Source: Chamaecrista fasciculata
Taxonomy: Eukaryota > Streptophyta > Magnoliopsida > Fabales > Fabaceae
Direction: 5' to 3'
Assembly: GCA_003254925.1 (NCBI GenBank)
Contig: QANZ01054729.1
Coordinates: 19,687-83,686 of the forward strand
DNA length: 64,000 nt
Shown one piece after another: positions 12,172-22,693 of the stretch. The notes under the pieces were generated by a model, which searched no databases, was not told where the DNA came from, and saw nothing but the letters and a program-made list of their open reading frames with translations. Every line of letters begins with the position of its first letter. Position 1 is the first letter of the stretch. A program made the position numbers and the translations under genes.

Positions 12172-12556
12172 ATAAGCCAAAGTCTTTTGGTTCCATATCT
12201 TTTGCTTAAGTCTCAATTTGGTCACCTATATTTTTTGTTGCACTTTTGGTTTCCTTATTTTCTTTCAAGTACAGAATTAGTCCCATTTCTTTTTTATTGC
12301 AGATTTGGTCTCATTTTTTGCAAAAAGTTTCATTGTTAGTCCCATAATGTGAAACCTTTTGCAAAGAGATATATATGGGATTAAATCTGCAACCTAGCCA
12401 AAAGATATGAGACCAAAAGTGCAACAAAAAAAAAAGATACAAGACCAAATTGAGACCAGAGCAAAAGATATGAGACCAAAAGTGTAACAAAAAATATACG
12501 AGGCCAAATTGAGACATGAGTAAAATATATGGGACCAAAAAGTGCATTTTGACCAA
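12172..12556. mobile_element. foldback repeat built of TTTGGTCTCATATCTTTTGC units
   Basis: The left half carries TTTTGGTTCCATATCTTTTG and TCTCAATTTGGTC; the right half carries their complements (GAGACCAAAAGTGCAAC, GACCAAATTGAGAC) two or three times. The whole can fold back on itself. Open frames inside on both strands are low-complexity products of these units. The first 55 bases of the window show a related motif, so the family is dispersed. Confidence 0.6.
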
Positions 12557-12736
12557 AATAAAAAAAGAAAAAAAAATGAGCCAATGGGAGGGTGGAGCTC
12601 CCGCTAGCTAAACTCTACTATATATGCATCAAAAGAATTTTTTTCTATTAAGTTTTCTAAATATTTCAGAAGTTTTATATTGATCCTAAATTTATCCATT
12701 TAAATTTACTTTAGTTTCAAACTACTCAATATTTTC

Positions 12737-12990
12737 ATATCTCTCTCATTTCAAATTTAAACGTAAGGAGTTCAGAGCTATGTCTTGCTTTTCACAAAGA
12801 GTACTTTATTTATCTAATTTGAGCCGTCAATAAACAAAGTCAAATTAGGTCTTAAAAATAAGCCACTCATCTTACTGTCACACAAATGAATTGGTCATAT
12901 CTCTCTCATTTCATGTTTGAATGCGACAAGTTTAGAACTATAAGATTCTTATAATGAATTCTTTTTCTACTTGATCTGAATTAACTTCTG
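12737..12990. repeat. dispersed repeat, TCATATCTCTC family
   Basis: Two tandem diverged copies of a block beginning TCATATCTCTCTCATTTC and continuing with a TTGAATGCGACAAGTTTAGA-like motif, then a stretch like TTGAGCCGTCAATAAACAA. Related blocks occur near 43240-43520, 55395-55515 and 57055-57190. Non-coding; at 55 kb it forms the centre of a foldback element, so this is probably an internal fragment of that family. Confidence 0.6.
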
Positions 12991-13103
12991 ATAAGATTTG
13001 GTTGATGTCACATCCATATATCATGTATGTTAAAATTCTGACAGCCTGATTTTGTTCTTTGACGGTAATGAACCAGAGAAAAAATGTTGCAATATAAGAT
13101 GAA

Positions 13104-13598
13104 TGATGAACCAGGATTTGGCCGAGGGTCGTTTCCCGGTTCGCTGCAAGATTTTCCTGCAAGACAATGAACCACAGGGGGGTTCCCCTGTGATTCACCT
13201 CCGAAGCTTAAGTTAGTAAGAGTATGAGCTANTTTTGGTACTAATATGACTTTGAAAATGAAGCAGTCACTTGACATTTTTTGACCATGAGGTTGTTAAA
13301 GTCAGTATTGATGGAAGAAAGAAACCAATAATGACTCAAGCAAAATAAATATATACATATATATATATATATAACTGATGCAGAAGCCCAACTCAAAAGA
13401 ATTAAGCACCAACACATCCACACAAGTACTAAACAAAGATTTAATCACACAGATTCAAATAACAAAATCCATACTAAAGTGAATTAATTTCATCATCAAA
13501 TAATTCAGAACTAATATAGTGATCAGAACAAATATATGGAACTAATTCAGAACAAATCGAAATCCTCTTCATCTTCCACTTTTTCTGTCAAAAAGTTT
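13104..13598. repeat. duplicate of the LTR-plus-flank block at 17855-18618, bounded by Ns
   Basis: 13104-13231 matches 17855-17983 with few differences. After an N at 13232 the sequence resumes at the equivalent of 18253 and runs to 13598, where another N (13599) follows the shared AAAAGTTT. About 270 bases present in the other copy are missing at the first N. Both copies include DNA outside the LTR boundary, so this is not simply the second LTR of one element; a scaffold artefact or haplotype copy is likely. Confidence 0.75.
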
Positions 13599-15344
13599 NT
13601 TGAGGCGCTTTGTCCTTCCATTTCTGGTGCTTGGGCGTTTATCCTGATCAGGATTGATTCAAGATGTGCTTTTGCACTGCCTGTGCATCTTTGTTGCTTG
13701 GGCGCTCATGCGTTTTGATCTCCTTAGCGGCGTCGTGCTATTTGGGCGTTCTTGCCTACTAAAAGGCTTCCTTGGCCTGATTATGCATTTGCCATGAACT
13801 TTGTCATTTGGACATAGTCAGATATTTGGGTTATTACCACTAGTCCCTTCGAAAGAAGTGAGATTGTGTCCCCACGAGGGGAGTCTCGCTTAACGACGTT
13901 GTCGTTCGCTTATGATTTCTTGATGGCGCCGTTGGCGTCTTTGTTCCGTTTGGAGGAATTTCATGTTCATAGCCTCATGGCTTACGGCGTCCATGATTTT
14001 GGCGCCCTCGCTGGGGCGGTTTGAGACTTAGTTTCCATTTGATTCTCCTGAAGACCTTGGCGGTCTTTGTGTTAGGTTGCCATGTTTTTCATGAAGTCGC
14101 TGGGACTTAATTGTGAGGGCGATGGCCCGTAGTCGTGGGTAAGGACGCCATGCCTTCCACGAGGGTGCTGGGACCCAAAGTTGATGTTTGATACATGCGC
14201 ATGTTTTTGTGGCTAGCCTCCCAAGGGATGATGTCCGCGTGGGGTGTGGGTGCCATTTTTTAAGATATTTGGGCGCTGGTGCCCCTAACATGTTTGTTAT
14301 TAACTTATGCTTGGTTTACTTTGATTTTCCCTACGTTGCAACGCGTTTTTAACTTGCATTTTCGCGATTCGATCGCTATGTTTGTTTGCACACTAAGGTG
14401 CTGCCTCGCGATGGGCACGCTTCGAGCGTTTTGCGTATCATACGCTAAGTTTTGACTAGTCAACCAAGGGAGGGACGGTCCGCATGGTAGTGAGTGCCAT
14501 ACTCACAAGGCTCCTTCGAGGGCCTTTTCGCTGCTGTGCCGAGGGCGTCTCCTCGAGCAGCGCTGACTTCATTAACGGTTGAAGGAAAGAAAGTAGATTT
14601 TATTGATATAAAATCTTAGTGCAATTGGCGCCAAGGCCTTGTTTTGCCTTGTAATTGTAGAGTTGCGCCTAATTAGGCTCCGATTGTGGACTGGTGTGTG
14701 TCAGGCGCCTGATGAGGCGTGACTTTTGTTTTCCTTAAGGAGGATGCGAAAGTTGTTTGGATCGAATTTGTCTGAGGCTTTGTCGCCGATTTTGGCTAGA
14801 CATCTGTCTACTATAATCTCAGCATAAACTGTTAGTTTAATGATAAATGAATCCAGCAAAAGAATTGAGAATAATAATTAATGCTTGCAGCAAAACTTTT
14901 TACATTATTGTTTATTTAGAGTATATCACTCTTCTCCTTTCCATGAAATGCTCCAAGTTGGGAGGCTTTTTTGCCTCACCCTATTGAATTTCTGCAAAGT
15001 TCAAAACGCAAAAATTATCAAATGAATTTAATTGCTCAATTATTTTTATGGGGCGCCCATATCCATAGCGGCGTCCCGCGTACTGCGGCGCTTACGCTTA
15101 CGACAACGCCCACGTCGGTGTAAGGATTTCCAAGTGCTGAGAAGTGCCTGAGTTCTTAAATAAAGAAGCTGATGAGTCATCACATAATATTAATGCCAAG
15201 ACAGTGTTTACAATAATACTATTAGTTGATGAGAGTGTAAGCAATTAGGTAAGCAATTAAGCATGCATATATTTAAATAATGGCGAATAGCAAATTCGTA
15301 ACCAAAGAGATTTTTAGAAGCTGAACTCATCTTGTAAAACCATG

Positions 15345-15810
15345 TTCGCGGTAGCGCCTGTATTCACATCGGCGTCCGCGTTCCCATTGGCGTCTATGTT
15401 TACGGCGGTGGCGCCCGTGCCGTTGGTGGCAGCTAGTTTTGCATTCCGATTAGTCAGCACCGCCAACCGGTAATATGAGACCTCTGATAAGGTGCTTAAG
15501 AGCAAGATAGTTCAAGTATATCGTGACTCGAGAGCCAAGAATGCTTTGAATGGCAAAGCCTGATCTGACCGTAAGTAAAAGCACAAGAGTAGATCGTGAC
15601 TCATTATCATAACTGAAGCATATGATAAAGATGACAAATTGTGAAACCATGGTAAGAGAGATGTGAAATCATGATAAAAGAGATCATTAGAAGTTTTGGT
15701 CTTATCTGGTAAACTCATGCTCATGCCGGCGCCCGTGTTCATATTGGCGTCCACGCTTCGATCGGCGCCTATGTTTGTGGCAGGGGCGCCCGTGCCGTTA
15801 GCGGCACCTC
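15345..15810. repeat. duplicated GC-rich block inside the LTR element
   Basis: The segment 15345-15435 (GCGCCTGTATTCACATCGGC to GCGCCCGTGCCGTTGG) is repeated in diverged form at 15727-15810 (GCGCCCGTGTTCATATTGGC to GCGCCCGTGCCGTTAG). Both encode no conserved protein. Confidence 0.6.
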
Positions 15811-15868
15811 AATTATAATGCATCAAAAATACGCATGCAATGAAAGAATTTAGCAAGCAATTTAGTGT

Positions 15869-16680
15869 TGAGCAATGTTAATGTGTGGAGCCTACAATCT
15901 TTTTACATCCTAGTAAAACAGAGCATATAACATTAGAGTTTTAATCTTCCAAGCCAATTCTCCTACTGCATCAATTTTTTATGCCATGCCACGCTTACTA
16001 TTTGCTTGCCGAAGCTCATCAAGAATACATGATATGAGACTATATCAGTCAAATAGAGTAATTTAATTGCTTTGATTCCATCATAGATATCAAAAACCCA
16101 TTTTGACGAGGGATTAATAGAGTAACAACGACTCATAATGCAACATCTTAAACTTTTTTGAAAGTCAGCAAGTTGCGTGTAAAATAAAAATTTCCAAGCC
16201 ATGAATCTACGTCCCAATGCAAGAATCATAAATTTAATGTGTGGAGCAATGTTGAGCAATGTTGAGCAATGTTAAGCAATGTTAAGCAATGTTAATGCGT
16301 GGAGCCCATAATCCCCTTACATCCTAGTAAAACAGAACATATAACATTAGAGTTTTAATCTTCCAAGTCAATTCTCCCGCTGTCAATTTTTATGACATGT
16401 CACACTTACTATTTGCTTGCCAAAAATCATCAAGAATAAAATCTGTTTTCCAACAAAACAAGGTACTTATTCAAGTGAAGCATGTATACGAGACTATGTC
16501 TTGCATCCCAACATAAAAATTTAATCTCCATGATTCAATCATTGATGCCAAAATTTATTTTGAAGAGGATAAATACGACCCAAGCGTGTAGATAACTTGA
16601 AAATCAGCAAGTGAAGTAGCATAAAAATTCCAAGCCATAAGTCTATGTCCAGAATGCAAGAATCATAAATTCAGCATAAA
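15869..16680. repeat. tandem duplication of about 400 bases
   Basis: 15869-16240 and 16285-16680 share the order GAGCAATGTTAATG, TTACATCCTAGTAAAACAGA, ATAACATTAGAGTTTTAATC, TTACTATTTGCTTGCC and TGCAAGAATCATAAATT. The second copy has an extra stretch in the middle. The copies are joined by the decamer array at 16244-16294. Confidence 0.7.
16244..16294 (+). repeat. decamer array GTTGAGCAAT, about 5 units
   Basis: Units GTTGAGCAAT, GTTGAGCAAT, GTTAAGCAAT, GTTAAGCAAT follow one another at the seam between the two 400-base copies. It probably grew by slippage after the duplication. Confidence 0.75.
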
Positions 16681-16904
16681 ATTATTGATTAATTAGCATA
16701 GTTCACAATCAGATGTTCCATTTGGCTAGTCTAAGCTCAGTTCATGATTAGATATTCTTAACCCAATCTCAGCAAAATATGAAACAGCAACCGATCAGAC
16801 ATATTTCCAGAAAAATGTTAAAGATAAAAATTGGAAGAGGTTACCCGATTATCGGCGTTTTCCAAATCGCGAGCAAGAACCTTAAACGGCGGACCCTCCA
16901 ACTT

Positions 16905-16998
16905 GTGGAACGGCGGCGGGACTTCCAAATCGTGGAACAGCGGTGGAGTTCGCGAACAGCGGCGGAGTCTCCGAATCGTGGAACAGCGGCGGAGTCAC
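16905..16998 (+). repeat. GC-rich tandem repeat, GTGGAACAGCGGCGGAGT units
   Basis: Three to four diverged units of 27-35 bases containing GTGGAAC-GCGGCGG and TCCAAATC or TCCGAATC. Open frames across it (Arg/Ser-rich) look like by-products of the composition. The downstream stretch to about 17600 is also GC-rich, with repeated GGTTCGTGA words, and has no recognised product. Confidence 0.5.
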
Positions 16999-17833
16999 GA
17001 GAATAGGTGGGGGCTATTTTGGAATTTCAGCAAATTTCAAAGGAGGACCTTCCTGCAATTTGGGCCAAATTACAAAAGGGCTTATAGTTTAATCATTCAC
17101 GCTACTGCACACGCACGAACTCGACGAAGAAGACGAAGTTGCTTGGTTCGTGAACGGAGATCGTTTTTTGCTGCAGGTTCGTGACCGTCGCCGGCGTTCA
17201 TCAACGGAGGGCGGTGGTTCACGGCGGAAATCTGGGTTCGCGAGCAACTCGACGTTTGCTGGGTTCGTGAAATCGGAAGTTTAAACTCAGTGTGCACTGC
17301 CGGTGGTCCTCCAGATCCGGCCGACGACAGTGTCTGCGACTTTTGGCGGCGGAGACAGGACCGGTGGTGGCTGGGCTAGTGGCGCGGACGAATCAGAGAA
17401 AAAAGCTCCGTGGAGACGAAGCCGTGTGCAGCGTCGCGTGCGCCGTTTCTCCAGAGCTGACCGGCGATGGAGTCTGCGGCGTTCGGTGGCAGGACCGTGG
17501 CGGAAGCGACGGACGATGAGGGGGAGGAGCTCCGTGGTCGACGTCGTGCATTCAAGGCCATGGCTGTGTGTTTGTGCGGCGTCCAGTAAGGGTTCTTCTT
17601 CCTGCGAATTAGAATCCCTTTTTTCCCTTTTTTTTTTTAATTTTTTTTTATTTTTTTTTGTTAATAAATCATGATAATGAACTTGGTAATTATAATAATA
17701 ATAATAATAATGATGCTAAATAAATTCATAGCAAAGGCCAGTAAGCTTGAGAGTTATTATTTACTCCCTGGATCGAATAATTTCTCCATCTTTTCCTTGC
17801 TCAAAATTTTTAGAGGAACAAAGCTTTTGATTT

Positions 17834-17853
17834 GTTCCCCACAGACGGCGCCA
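17834..17853 (-). other. retrotransposon primer-binding-like site
   Basis: On the reverse strand TGGCGCCGTCTGTGGGG starts two bases after the CA end of the LTR (17855). The TGGCGCC start and adjacent position are typical of plant Ty3/gypsy primer-binding sites. It fixes the reverse orientation of the element. Confidence 0.65.
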
Positions 17854-17854
17854 G

Positions 17855-18248
17855 TGATGAACCAGGATTTGGCCGGGGGTCGTTTCCCGGTTCGCTGCAA
17901 GATTTTCCTGCAAGACAATGAACCACAGGGGGGTTCCCCTGTGATTCACCTCCGAAGCTTAAGTTAGTAAGAGTATGAGCTAGCATGAGTAGCGTGTGAG
18001 TAATGAGTTACGTACCTTTCATAGGGTTACCACCTTGTATTTATAGGCTTATTGAGGAGAGTCCCCAACAAACCAACTTCCTTGATTGTAGAGGAGATAT
18101 TTTGAGTGATATGGGAGGTGAATCATTGGGCCAAGGGCCTCTTCTGCCAATTGGGCCTCCTAATTATTGGGCCTATTATCAATGAAATAAATTGGAATAT
18201 AATCTTCATTATAATTAAAACTGGTCAGAGAATTAAATCAGGCTGTCA
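17855..18248 (-). mobile_element. 5' LTR of the LARD-like element
   Basis: On the reverse strand the block starts TGACAGCCTGATTT and ends GGTTCATCA, giving TG...CA ends over 394 bases, directly before the primer-binding-like site. It holds a TATA-like box (18038-18046) and a strong hairpin, CACAGGGG-GGTT-CCCCTGTG, at 17921-17943 in the presumed R/U5 part. The inverted sequence AAAATTCTGACAGCC also occurs at 13036-13050 in the opposite direction. Confidence 0.6.
18038..18046 (-). promoter_or_regulatory. TATA-like box in the LTR
   Basis: TATAAATAC on the reverse strand, about 185 bases before the LTR end, a normal distance for a retroelement core promoter with a short R-U5. No test of activity is possible from sequence. 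Confidence 0.4.
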
Positions 18249-18618
18249 GAATTTTGGTACTAATATGACTTTGAAAATGAAGCAGTCACTTGACATTTTT
18301 TGACCATGAGGTTGTTAAATTCAGTATTGATGGGAGAAAGAAACCAATAATGACTCAAGCAAAATAAATATATACATATATATATATATATATAACTGAT
18401 GCAGAAGCCCAACTCAAAAGAATTAAGCACCAACACATCCACACAAGTACTAAACAAAGGTTTAATCACACAGATTCAAATAAAAAAATCCATACTAAAG
18501 TGAATTAATTTCATCATCAAATAATTCAGAACTAATATAGTGATCAGAACAAATATATGGAACTAATTCAGAACAAATCGAAATCCTCTGCATCTTCCAC
18601 TTTTTCTGTCAAAAAGTT
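18249..18618. repeat. flank shared with 13235-13598
   Basis: Nearly identical to the DNA right of the N at 13232, including the (TA)n stretch around 18371-18394. From 18619 the sequence becomes unique. I see no gene in it. Confidence 0.7.
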
Positions 18619-19657
18619 TAGATGTGAGCAATATGGGAAAAAAATATAGAAATTCCCAATCAGTAAAAGGAATGAAAGAGAGGTAAGTCATATGCTATAA
18701 TAAATATTTTATATATCAGCAGGAGACCAATATATGCTATAAGAAATTCCCACTTCAAACACCGAAGAAATGACAGTCCAATATTCAAATTCTTCTTCTG
18801 TAAAATTCCCACTTCATCACACAGAATAGTTTGGAAATTAAGGAGGGGAATGAAATTAATTGAAGAGATAAAGGGAATTAAATGAAGAATGAATTACTTA
18901 AAATACATATTACATACTTATAAGTATAATGTTTTACAATATATAAAATCTTAAGAATTTTGCTATGCCTCTCTTGCAGGGTGGAACAGAATTTTAGGCC
19001 CACCAGTGACCTCGACAGCAACAACTCTAGCCAACTGAGAGAGGATCACAAAAGTTTGGGAAGTGGATCTAATGGTGATACTGAATTTAACAGTACCTTG
19101 TTTGCAGCCATATCTCTAACCCTATGAAATCTGGAGATGAAGTAGACAGAAAAATAAATTTATAAAAATTTGACATTCTAAACCTACAAAGTTTCCAGCC
19201 ATTAACTCAATTGAGGAGAAAGCATCCTATATTGCTCTTCAATAACCACCTGTTGGCATAAAATCCCAAATAGAAAAATATCAGTCGCTTATAAATTTGT
19301 AAACCTTTAATAGATATTTGAAAAAGTCATGTTAATAGACTATAAACTCACAATTGAAAAAGTCACAAAAAAGAAAATAGGCAGTGCAACTAAAATCACT
19401 TAAAGGAGAGTAAACGGAAGCGGATTCAAGAACCAAAATCGCAAACCTTGCAAAGAGAATAGTCAGAGGAGTAATACACCATTTCATATTTGGAATTCCA
19501 CCTAAAAACCAAAGAGTAAGAGGAATTGAAAACCATTATCATCATCCTTAGTTGTCAGAGCATGTAATTTTACTATTTTAGCGAGTAGAGAAATACTTCA
19601 ATATTATCTTACTTACTCCTTGAATATTATATAAGTTGGCCTCATAGAGTAGTTGTG
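18619..19657. other. AT-rich DNA with one coding-like fragment
   Basis: Mostly without recognised content. On the reverse strand, 18971-19115 gives an uninterrupted frame that includes VVAVEVTGGPKILFHPARE, between stop codons. It looks more protein-like than its surroundings but I cannot assign a family. It may be a leftover exon. Confidence 0.3.
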
Positions 19658-19948
19658 TGATACATATCACAAGAGTGAAGTGGTATAAGGAGCAAATGAC
19701 TCATAGGTGTGCTGGAAGTAACAAAGACGTGGCAAGCAAAATGTGAGGCTATCATGTTAATCACCTTGCACTAGAGGACAAAAGTTGTTAGCTAGAGGAT
19801 CAAGTCTGTTAGCATGATCAAAATTAGCATTACAAAATGAAGTTTCTTGCGTGCTGCAGAATCAACTTATTAGATGTTTTTGTCTATACTGCTACTGCTA
19901 CATGGTTTTGGGCTGTTCTCTATATAATGTTAATTGAAGTGGGCTGGA
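19658..19948 (+). mobile_element. partial LTR plus ORF-end fragment upstream of the chimeric ORF
   Basis: 19658-19815 copies the start of the LTR found at 21820 (TGATACATATCACAAGAG and following). 19834-19948 copies the 3' coding part at 21646-21758 (AAATGAAGTTTCTTG to ATGTTAATTGAAGTGG). The order LTR start, then 3' coding piece, then a gag start is not that of a normal element, so the region is rearranged. Confidence 0.65.
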
Positions 19949-21850
19949 ATCTTCGCGTCTCAGCCGCTTGATTTTCCAAAGTTTGATGGTTCGGGTCCTT
20001 TTTACTGGCTGTTCAGGGTGGAGCAATTTTTCGCCTATTTCGACACACCGGAAGTCCAATGTCTTGCTCTAGCTGCTGCAAGTATGGAAGGATCGGCCGT
20101 ATCTTGGTTTCAGATGATGCAAACACAACAAGCTTTCACTTTGTGGTCTGATCTCGCCAAGCTCGTTGAGGATCATTTTGTTTGGTCTCGTTTAGATCGC
20201 GTTTTTGGAGCGCCGTCACCGGTTGAAGGGCTCGTGGCCGAACGCGACACAGAGAAATTTTATGTTGATGTTGATAACGACGACGATGAAGTTCAAGAAA
20301 CGGCAATTGCGGCATCGCACATTTCCGTTTTGGCTGGAGTTGAAACAGAGAAATTGGACAATGCTAATGACGACGCGGTTGGAATTCTTGGAACGACGGC
20401 TACACATTCTGCAGATTTCATCGGCACGGACGATCGCGTTTCCATATTACATGATCAATTCAAACCTGAATCAGAGCCTCAAACGCAAATAGAAGACGAA
20501 ACAGAGGATCTCGATCTGATTCAAGCATCGACTGGTATCGATTGTGAGTTTTCGGAATTGCGTGTGTTGTGTGGCACCGATGCAGATGTTGAAGAAATCG
20601 CTTCTAAATCTGTCACCACACCTGATGCTATAACCGATCTTGATGTTGATGCGCTGTTTCGTGATCCAGTGGTAAAACCTAGTGTCGATTGCACTTTCGG
20701 ATTCAGTTCTGATGTTTATATCTTTTTGCTCCCTACTGAGTTTCGTTTGGATGGCCCGAAATTCGAGGTACTCTGTCCTCTATATTTCGATCCTTCATAT
20801 GCATCTGCTGTGTCATGCCAATACAATTGTTTTGCATTCTTAGCTATATCTAAACTTGGGACACGACATGAGCTGCAGTCAGAGTTTTCCGTTACTGATG
20901 CTATACGCTTTTACTCTACCAACATGGTTGATGAACTAATCTTTATATTTGATCCCGGTATTTCAAGGCAATTGTTATGGCCATTGACAACTCATTTTTT
21001 GGTTATTAAGCTTGCTTATACTGATTACAAGTGCGCGAATTCCATTTCCAAATTTGAATCTCAGATCGTTGTTGCAATGTCTAGAATGAAATGCACTGTG
21101 ATTATTTGTAAGTGTTGCGATGGGCCGAAAATTGAAGGTGTGTTTTGTTTATCCATTCACCCCTGCTTGGAACAAAAGGAGGTTGGGGCCACTGTTGAGG
21201 ATCAAAGAAATAAAAAACTAAAAGCCAAATTCTCATGCTCAAAGTCCATCTGGGAGAAACATAAAATTGGTGATGCATTGACTCCATTTCCTAATGTAAT
21301 TGACGAAAGGGTTGAGATGGTTGTGGTGGGGCCAACACTGATCATTCACAAATTTGAGCATGCATGGAGGTGTTATGCATTTCTTAATAAGCAATATGAA
21401 GCCATAGTGGGGGTAGCTATGATGACAGTAGGGCCTTTACTAGTTGATCCTTTGACTTGTGAAAAGAAGATCATTATGGTTTATGGTCCAGGAGGCTCTC
21501 TTGCTCGTTTCATGTATGATATTTCACATTTGCTGCGGCCAGTGAGAACAACATTTGCGAGTCCTAGAAATTTTCATGCTAAAGGAAGCAAAGTCATCTT
21601 TATTTTTGATCCTGGAGGCAAAATATTTCATGATCAACTGCATTACAAAATGAAGTTTCTTGAGTGCTGCAGAATCAACTTATTAGATGTTTTTGTCTAT
21701 ACTGCTACTGCTACATGGTTTTGGGCTGGTCTCTATATAATGTTAATTGAAGTGGTGCAGTTTTTCTTGTCCTTGATTTTCAACCTTGAGGACAAGGTTG
21801 ATTTTGTAGGGGTGGATAATGATACATATCACAAGAGTGAAGTGGTATAA
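19934..21850 (+). CDS. chimeric gag-like ORF of a non-autonomous LTR element
   Basis: One uninterrupted frame of 638 residues. Residues about 11-90 (DFPKFDGSGPFYWLFRVEQF and following, with WF-M-W spacing) resemble the N-terminal gag domain of plant Ty3/gypsy polyproteins. Residues 90-215 are acidic. Residues 215-620 match nothing I recognise: repeated FIFDPG motifs, Cys-rich bits and a hydrophobic stretch near 595-615. The end, FNLEDKVDFVG, looks like the C-terminus of gypsy polyproteins (LEDKV with Gly-rich tail). No protease, reverse transcriptase or integrase is present between. The frame reads about 10 codons into the LTR. The first residues derive from the rearranged upstream piece, so the real start may differ. 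Function unknown. Confidence 0.55.
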   Translation: MKWAGIFASQPLDFPKFDGSGPFYWLFRVEQFFAYFDTPEVQCLALAAASMEGSAVSWFQMMQTQQAFTLWSDLAKLVEDHFVWSRLDRVFGAPSPVEGLVAERDTEKFYVDVDNDDDEVQETAIAASHISVLAGVETEKLDNANDDAVGILGTTATHSADFIGTDDRVSILHDQFKPESEPQTQIEDETEDLDLIQASTGIDCEFSELRVLCGTDADVEEIASKSVTTPDAITDLDVDALFRDPVVKPSVDCTFGFSSDVYIFLLPTEFRLDGPKFEVLCPLYFDPSYASAVSCQYNCFAFLAISKLGTRHELQSEFSVTDAIRFYSTNMVDELIFIFDPGISRQLLWPLTTHFLVIKLAYTDYKCANSISKFESQIVVAMSRMKCTVIICKCCDGPKIEGVFCLSIHPCLEQKEVGATVEDQRNKKLKAKFSCSKSIWEKHKIGDALTPFPNVIDERVEMVVVGPTLIIHKFEHAWRCYAFLNKQYEAIVGVAMMTVGPLLVDPLTCEKKIIMVYGPGGSLARFMYDISHLLRPVRTTFASPRNFHAKGSKVIFIFDPGGKIFHDQLHYKMKFLECCRINLLDVFVYTATATWFWAGLYIMLIEVVQFFLSLIFNLEDKVDFVGVDNDTYHKSEVV

Positions 21851-22501
21851 GGAGCAAATGACTCATAGGTGTGCTGGAAGTAACAAAGACGTGGCAAGCA
21901 AAATGTGAGGCTATCATGTTAATCACCTTTCACTAGAGGACAAAAGTTGTTAGTTAGAGGGATCAAGTCTGTTAGCATTTTCTGTTGCATCTCTTTTTTT
22001 ATATAAGGAGCATAATGGTGTAGGAGAAAATTAAGCAATATGATAGAAAGACCTTGGTCTTGGAGTTAGCACAGACTCGAATATGTGCCTCCTGCTGTAC
22101 AATTTCCACTCTAGTACGAAATTGTTTTGCATTCTTCCATTTTAGTCCGTTCTCTGTCTCTTCATTTTGCCTTTCTTCTTCCATTTTAGTACAGTACAAT
22201 TTCGTACTAGAGTGGAAATTGTACAACAGGAGGCACATATTCGAGTCTGTGCTAACTCCAAGACCAAGGTCTTTCTATCATATTGCTTAACTTTCTCCTA
22301 CACCATTATGCTCCTTATATAATAAAAGAGATGCAACAAAAAATGCTAATAGACTTGATCCCTCTAGCTAACAACTTTTGTCCTCTAGTGCAAGGTGATT
22401 AACATGATAGCCTCACATTTTGCTTGCCACGTCTTTGTTACTTCCAGCACACCTATAAGTCATTTGCTCCTTATACCACTTCACTCTTGTGATATGTATC
22501 A
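21820..22501. repeat. giant palindrome: two LTR copies head to head
   Basis: Arms 21820-22125 and 22196-22501 (306 bases each) are near-perfect reverse complements, starting TGATACATATCACAAG and ending in its complement. A 70-base loop holds two copies of TTCTTCCATTTTAGT. The left arm follows AGGGGTGGATAA, a possible polypurine tract, so it is the 3' LTR of the chimeric element with an inverted second LTR attached. Each arm contains a TATATAAGGAGC box. A transcript through it would form a long hairpin RNA. Confidence 0.85.
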
Positions 22502-22577
22502 TTGTGGATGTCTAGTCTTCTTTGTTAGTTTTTTTAAAAAAGAAAAGAAAACCGAGAGCAAGAAAGAGAGAAGATAC

Positions 22578-22692
22578 TGATGGAGATTGTGCCCTAGGGC
22601 CAATCATTTTATTTATATGTTATTTGAACATATGTGTTTCTTGATTAATTTATAGAGATGAATTATGTTGTTATCATATTATTAGCATGTTT
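22578..22692 (+). mobile_element. start of an Angela-like Copia LTR, cut by an assembly join
   Basis: Begins TGATGGAGATTGTGCCCTAG and matches the reverse strand of 49798-49685, the start of the LTR at 47611-49798. It breaks off at the N at 22693. In the second copy of the unit (near 24715) this insertion is absent. Confidence 0.7.
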
Positions 22693-22693
22693 N

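Larger units (their letters stand above)
13600..17853 (-). mobile_element. internal region of a large non-coding LTR element (LARD-like)
   Basis: It joins a primer-binding-like site and an LTR at 17834-18248, so the element reads on the reverse strand. About 4.2 kb show no reverse transcriptase, integrase, protease or gag motif on either strand. Two parts (13600-14700 and 15340-15800) are unusually rich in GGCGCC and GCG words compared with the surrounding AT-rich DNA. The longest frames are under 125 codons and look accidental. A non-autonomous large retrotransposon derivative is the simplest reading. The 3' LTR side is obscured by the gap at 13599. Confidence 0.5.

Noticed and set aside
12037..12584. 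open frames of 67-100 codons on both strands
   Set aside because: They are translations of the foldback repeat units, rich in Phe/Leu/Tyr, without any conserved domain.
16779..17674. frames of 75-123 codons in the GC-rich part of the LARD-like element
   Set aside because: Overlapping frames on both strands, Arg/Ser-rich because of GCGG repeats; no start context or homology that I recognise.
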